Shown here one piece after another: positions 7,401 to 7,646 of a stretch of DNA of 7,646 nucleotides (its first letter is position 1; each line of letters begins with the position of its first letter). The stretch lies in NCBI GenBank assembly GCA_945872195.1, contig CAMBZO010000119.1, positions 1 through 7,646 of the forward strand. The letters run 5' to 3'. Made by a program: the position numbers and the translations under genes. The notes under the pieces are model-generated. The model searched no databases. It was given only the letters and a program-made list of their open reading frames with translations, and was not told the DNA's origin. The DNA comes from Akkermansia muciniphila (GTDB lineage: Bacteria; Verrucomicrobiota; Verrucomicrobiia; Limisphaerales; SXTU01).

Positions 7401-7456
7401 GCAAGTGCGGCGAAGAGGAACACGAGGTAAACCGCGAGGTGAGGGGTAGGTTTCAT
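4421..7456 (-). CDS. Secreted cytochrome c / beta-propeller protein (DUF6797-type)
   Basis: This is a 1011-residue exported protein with a signal peptide at 1-21 (AQA before QLP). Residues about 30-170 form a beta-rich domain resembling DUF1080/LamG folds (LHLEYRLPTADARLAVQVH, then VLELQFEQLGGKAASLVAEVDGK). Residues about 180-270 are a single-heme cytochrome c: CMVCH at 198-202 (bases 6851-6865) with M242 (GFGLMPAL) the likely sixth ligand. Residues about 300-500 match what I recall as DUF6797, including three W-A-N/D-P units at 387-406. Residues about 570-900 look like a beta-propeller of the sugar or sorbosone dehydrogenase type, with FDFLPDGRSAALATWNGDVW, a calcium-loop-like DRNGDGEADF (656-665) and GFRAANGVCLNPDGTFFVTD (730-749). 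The last 100 residues are another beta-rich segment. A redox role, oxidising a sugar or alcohol and passing electrons to heme, is inferred; substrate and partners are unknown. It sits between sulfatase genes, with 15 and 16 nt gaps. Confidence 0.9.
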   Translation of the reverse strand: MKPTPHLAVYLVFLFAALAQAQLPTTPARTVEQTRVPVFTGFVPRAEAQTVAYPVALANFRLHLEYRLPTADARLAVQVHPSSTVALPIGKAGAWRVLELQFEQLGGKAASLVAEVDGKTIVDVPELAKSRNPQLKAEVTFPDGIAGVPTQLALVAQGGAEIRQAWVQPLSDVPHAQLMTQWNAASLARGKELFTLACMVCHGTPTQEGSLPTSRKFHKEALTNGTDPFRIFQTVSKGFGLMPALPVPPEDRYAAIQYLRDEVLRTQNPSQVFKVDAAYLAALPRPMRTLAKAAPADRTPFYLKMDFGPALQWTYQVTPGNIAYKGIAIRLDDGPGGVSKGRAWMLYDHDTMRVAAAWSGEKFVDWKGIAFDGSHGTHTSIAGDVAWANPVGPGWANPATGAWADPRPLGRDGKPFGPLPSAWTRYRGLHLHGNRAVVSYTVGAAEVLDSPGLAKSGDALVFKRTLNVGPTTKVIALRVAPAAAPAALRGEGASLVAQDGFTVLQLPPNPKARLLCLYTAKPGATDVRAVAAADTESLDLAPLTRGGPQRWKETVPTLAMLGTNAGPFAVDSLTLPDANPWHSIMRIGAFDFLPDGRSAALATWNGDVWTVTGLGEKPTALQWKRIASGLFQPLGLKVVRGDIYLTCRDQLAVLRDRNGDGEADFIECFNNDAQVTEHFHEFAMGLQTDAAGNFYYAKSACHAKPALVPHHGTLLRVSADGSRTDILANGFRAANGVCLNPDGTFFVTDQEGHWTPKNRINRVVPDGGFYGNILGYTAVTNTSDSAMRQPLCWITNAKDRSPAELLWVPKGAWGNLSGALLNTSYGYGRLFVVPHESGGGTWQGGMVELPIPDFPTGVMRARFHPGEGQLYASGCAVWASNCQTPGGFYRVRHTGKPAHLPIALHARTDGLALTFSDPLDATAAAERSRFKLKTWHLARSKNYGSQHLNEQPAKLTRTRLLNPTTVLVEVENFAPTQSYELTYDLLGAAGAAFTGNLHGTIHQLSPAPPKP

Positions 7457-7471
7457 GGTTTCGTTTGACGG

Positions 7472-7646
7472 TCACTTCCTTCGTGGGGCGCTGCGGCCGC
7501 TGGCTTTGCTGGATTCCAGCAACGACTTCAGCTTCGCCATCATCTCCGGCTCCTTGAAGTAGAGGTTGTTGGTTTCGCCGGGGTCGGTCGCGAGATGGTA
7601 GAGCTGACCGGGGGCGGTGGGCGCGGCGTCGGGCAGGGCGAAGCGC
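7472..7646 (-). CDS. C-terminal fragment of a sulfatase-like protein, cut by right edge
   Basis: Only the last 57 codons are present, ending at TGA (7474-7472). The readable core GQLYHLATDPGETNNLY followed by EPEMMAKLKSLLE is the characteristic C-terminal motif of type I sulfatases (L-Y-x-L-x-x-D-P-x-E-x-x-N-L, then a helix before the end), here with a basic Ser/Arg/Lys tail of about 13 residues. The active site lies outside the window, so activity cannot be judged. It would be the third sulfatase of the cluster and the most upstream gene visible, 15 nt before the cytochrome/propeller gene. The motif is short but distinctive. Confidence 0.8.
   Translation of the reverse strand, partial: RFALPDAAPTAPGQLYHLATDPGETNNLYFKEPEMMAKLKSLLESSKASGRSAPRRK

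Overview
The window is about 7.6 kb of GC-rich DNA that is almost entirely coding, with every recognised gene on the minus strand, so transcription runs from high to low coordinates. It suggests a Verrucomicrobiota member, or less likely a Planctomycetota member. The reasons are several secreted type I sulfatases together, a DUF1549-type (planctomycete cytochrome/PSD1 class) protein, a long cytochrome c plus beta-propeller protein of the DUF6797 type, gene starts without clear Shine-Dalgarno sequences, and short-period repeats of a kind I associate with verrucomicrobial genomes. The phylum call is inference from gene content.

Layout in transcription order: (1) the last 57 codons of a sulfatase-like protein entering from the right edge (7646 to 7472); (2) a 1011-residue secreted protein with an N-terminal beta-rich domain, a single-heme cytochrome c domain and a large C-terminal propeller-like region (7456 to 4421); (3) a 509-residue sulfatase with a canonical CSPTR formylglycine site (4404 to 2875); (4) a 640-residue sulfatase with a non-canonical CSVSR site and a C-terminal LamG/concanavalin-like domain (2860 to 938); (5) the first 313 codons of a DUF1549-type protein with a CxxCH motif, running off the left edge (941 to 1). 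The gaps are 15, 16 and 14 nt, and the last junction is a 4-nt ATGA overlap, so this looks like one operon. No promoter, terminator, RNA gene, CRISPR array or transposase gene is visible, and no stretch above 16 nt lacks a gene.

How the genes may work together: all four visible N-termini carry signal peptides, so the products act outside the cytoplasm. The sulfatases would remove sulfate esters from a glycan or other sulfated compound, and the LamG domain could help hold substrate. The two CxxCH proteins suggest a linked redox step, perhaps oxidation of a released sugar or alcohol by the propeller with electrons passed to heme. The substrate cannot be read from the sequence.

The most unusual signal lies in the DUF1549 gene. 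Two variable loops are enlarged by short-period repeat DNA (two period-7 arrays and one period-8 inverted repeat) that keeps the frame open and leaves the conserved motifs intact. This looks like repeat DNA captured as coding sequence.
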